Part shown: in pieces, positions 63,501-64,000 of the stretch
Position numbering within the stretch: the first letter of the stretch is position 1
How the letters are laid out: each line of letters starts with the position of its first letter
From: Nitrospira sp.
GTDB taxonomy: Bacteria > Nitrospirota > Nitrospiria > Nitrospirales > Nitrospiraceae
Direction of reading: 5' to 3'
NCBI GenBank assembly: GCA_037045225.1
Contig: JBAOHZ010000009.1
Span: 3,143,501-3,207,500, forward strand
Length of the DNA: 64,000 bases
Translations under genes and position numbers: made by a program
Notes under the pieces: model-generated
Databases searched by the model: none
The model's input: only the letters and a program-made list of their open reading frames with translations
Told to the model about the DNA's origin: nothing

Positions 63501-63529
63501 TTGACAAGGCCGGCCCCGCGTAGTAGATT
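63501..63529 (+). promoter_or_regulatory. rRNA operon promoter
   Basis: Consensus TTGACA, 17 bases, TAGATT, with a GC-rich discriminator (GCGCGGC) right after the -10, as expected for a growth-rate and ppGpp-controlled rRNA promoter. Confidence 0.8.
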
Positions 63530-63557
63530 GCGCGGCTCGCGTGACGAACGCGAAACA

Positions 63558-63577
63558 GTTCTTTGACAACTGAATAG
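63558..63577 (+). promoter_or_regulatory. boxA-like antitermination site in the rRNA leader
   Basis: GTTCTTTGACAACTGAATAG resembles the rRNA leader boxA recognised by NusB-S10. It lies about 65 bases before the mature 16S start. The 63338-63641 stretch has no protein gene. Confidence 0.6.
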
Positions 63578-63641
63578 AGCGAGAAATGAGTAAGGTAAGG
63601 TGTATTGAAGAGGTGGCCCTCGGGTCCAATTCAAGTAGAAC

Positions 63642-64000
<359 letters not shown>

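Overview
The window is high-GC bacterial DNA with almost no non-coding space. It most likely comes from a Nitrospira-type nitrite oxidiser (phylum Nitrospirota). Three things point there. A 16S rRNA gene starts at the right edge with a Nitrospira-like 5' region. A periplasmic chlorite dismutase carries every catalytic residue, at the same mature numbering, as the characterised enzyme of 'Candidatus Nitrospira defluvii'. A NarK-type nitrate/nitrite transporter is also present. I saw no tRNA, CRISPR array, insertion sequence or phage gene.

Layout. 1-6.1 kb: end of glnE, then groL and groS, a secreted dimethylformamidase-like protein and rpoH, all on the minus strand, so the chaperonins and a heat-shock-type sigma factor are neighbours. 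6.1-17.8 kb: the NarK-like transporter, then ribBA-ribH-nusB and a purine run purB-cld-purC-(small membrane protein)-purS-purQ-purL-purF; the chlorite dismutase start overlaps the purB stop. 17.9-21.0 kb: a RiPP (lasso-peptide-like) island with a truncated B2-type protease, a frameshifted PqqD/B1-type recognition protein, an intact 37-residue precursor-like peptide, an HPr-kinase-like protein and a nucleotidyltransferase. 21.2-23.9 kb: a tight operon of a thioredoxin-like protein, a degenerate metallo-beta-lactamase-fold protein, a TPR protein and two unknowns.

24.6-37.3 kb: mixed envelope and housekeeping genes: a four-repeat secreted protein, a TPR metallopeptidase, recG, Ppx/GppA, a methyltransferase with a PqqD-like N-terminus, a cupredoxin, a histone-H1-like protein with an acidic tail, an exported Lon-like protease and a pentapeptide-repeat-like protein. 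37.4-39.2 kb: scpA-scpB, closed by a strong terminator. 40.2-51.2 kb: a 989-residue NHL-repeat protein, guaB, guaA, a pseudouridine synthase with a long Gly/Arg/Pro tail, aspS, aroC and rnhA. 51.2-57.9 kb: an orphan ABC ATPase, an HtrA-like protease, lipoproteins, a FUN14 protein, a neutral zinc metallopeptidase, a second pseudouridine synthase and a DUF302 protein. 58.2-62.2 kb: a compact four-gene operon (membrane protein, fatty-acid-hydroxylase family, GH3 acyl-amido synthetase family, enolase superfamily) that looks like an undescribed small biosynthetic pathway. 62.3-64 kb: a Tat/lipoprotein sulfite-oxidase-family molybdoenzyme, then the rRNA promoter, leader and 16S gene.

Functionally, purB to purF with guaB and guaA cover much of purine and GMP synthesis, and ribBA plus ribH cover two riboflavin steps. 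The most interesting parts are the RiPP island, the hydroxylase/GH3/epimerase operon, cld inside the purine genes, and dispersed intergenic palindromes built on CGTGAAGCGT. All family assignments come from reading sequence motifs; no database search was run.
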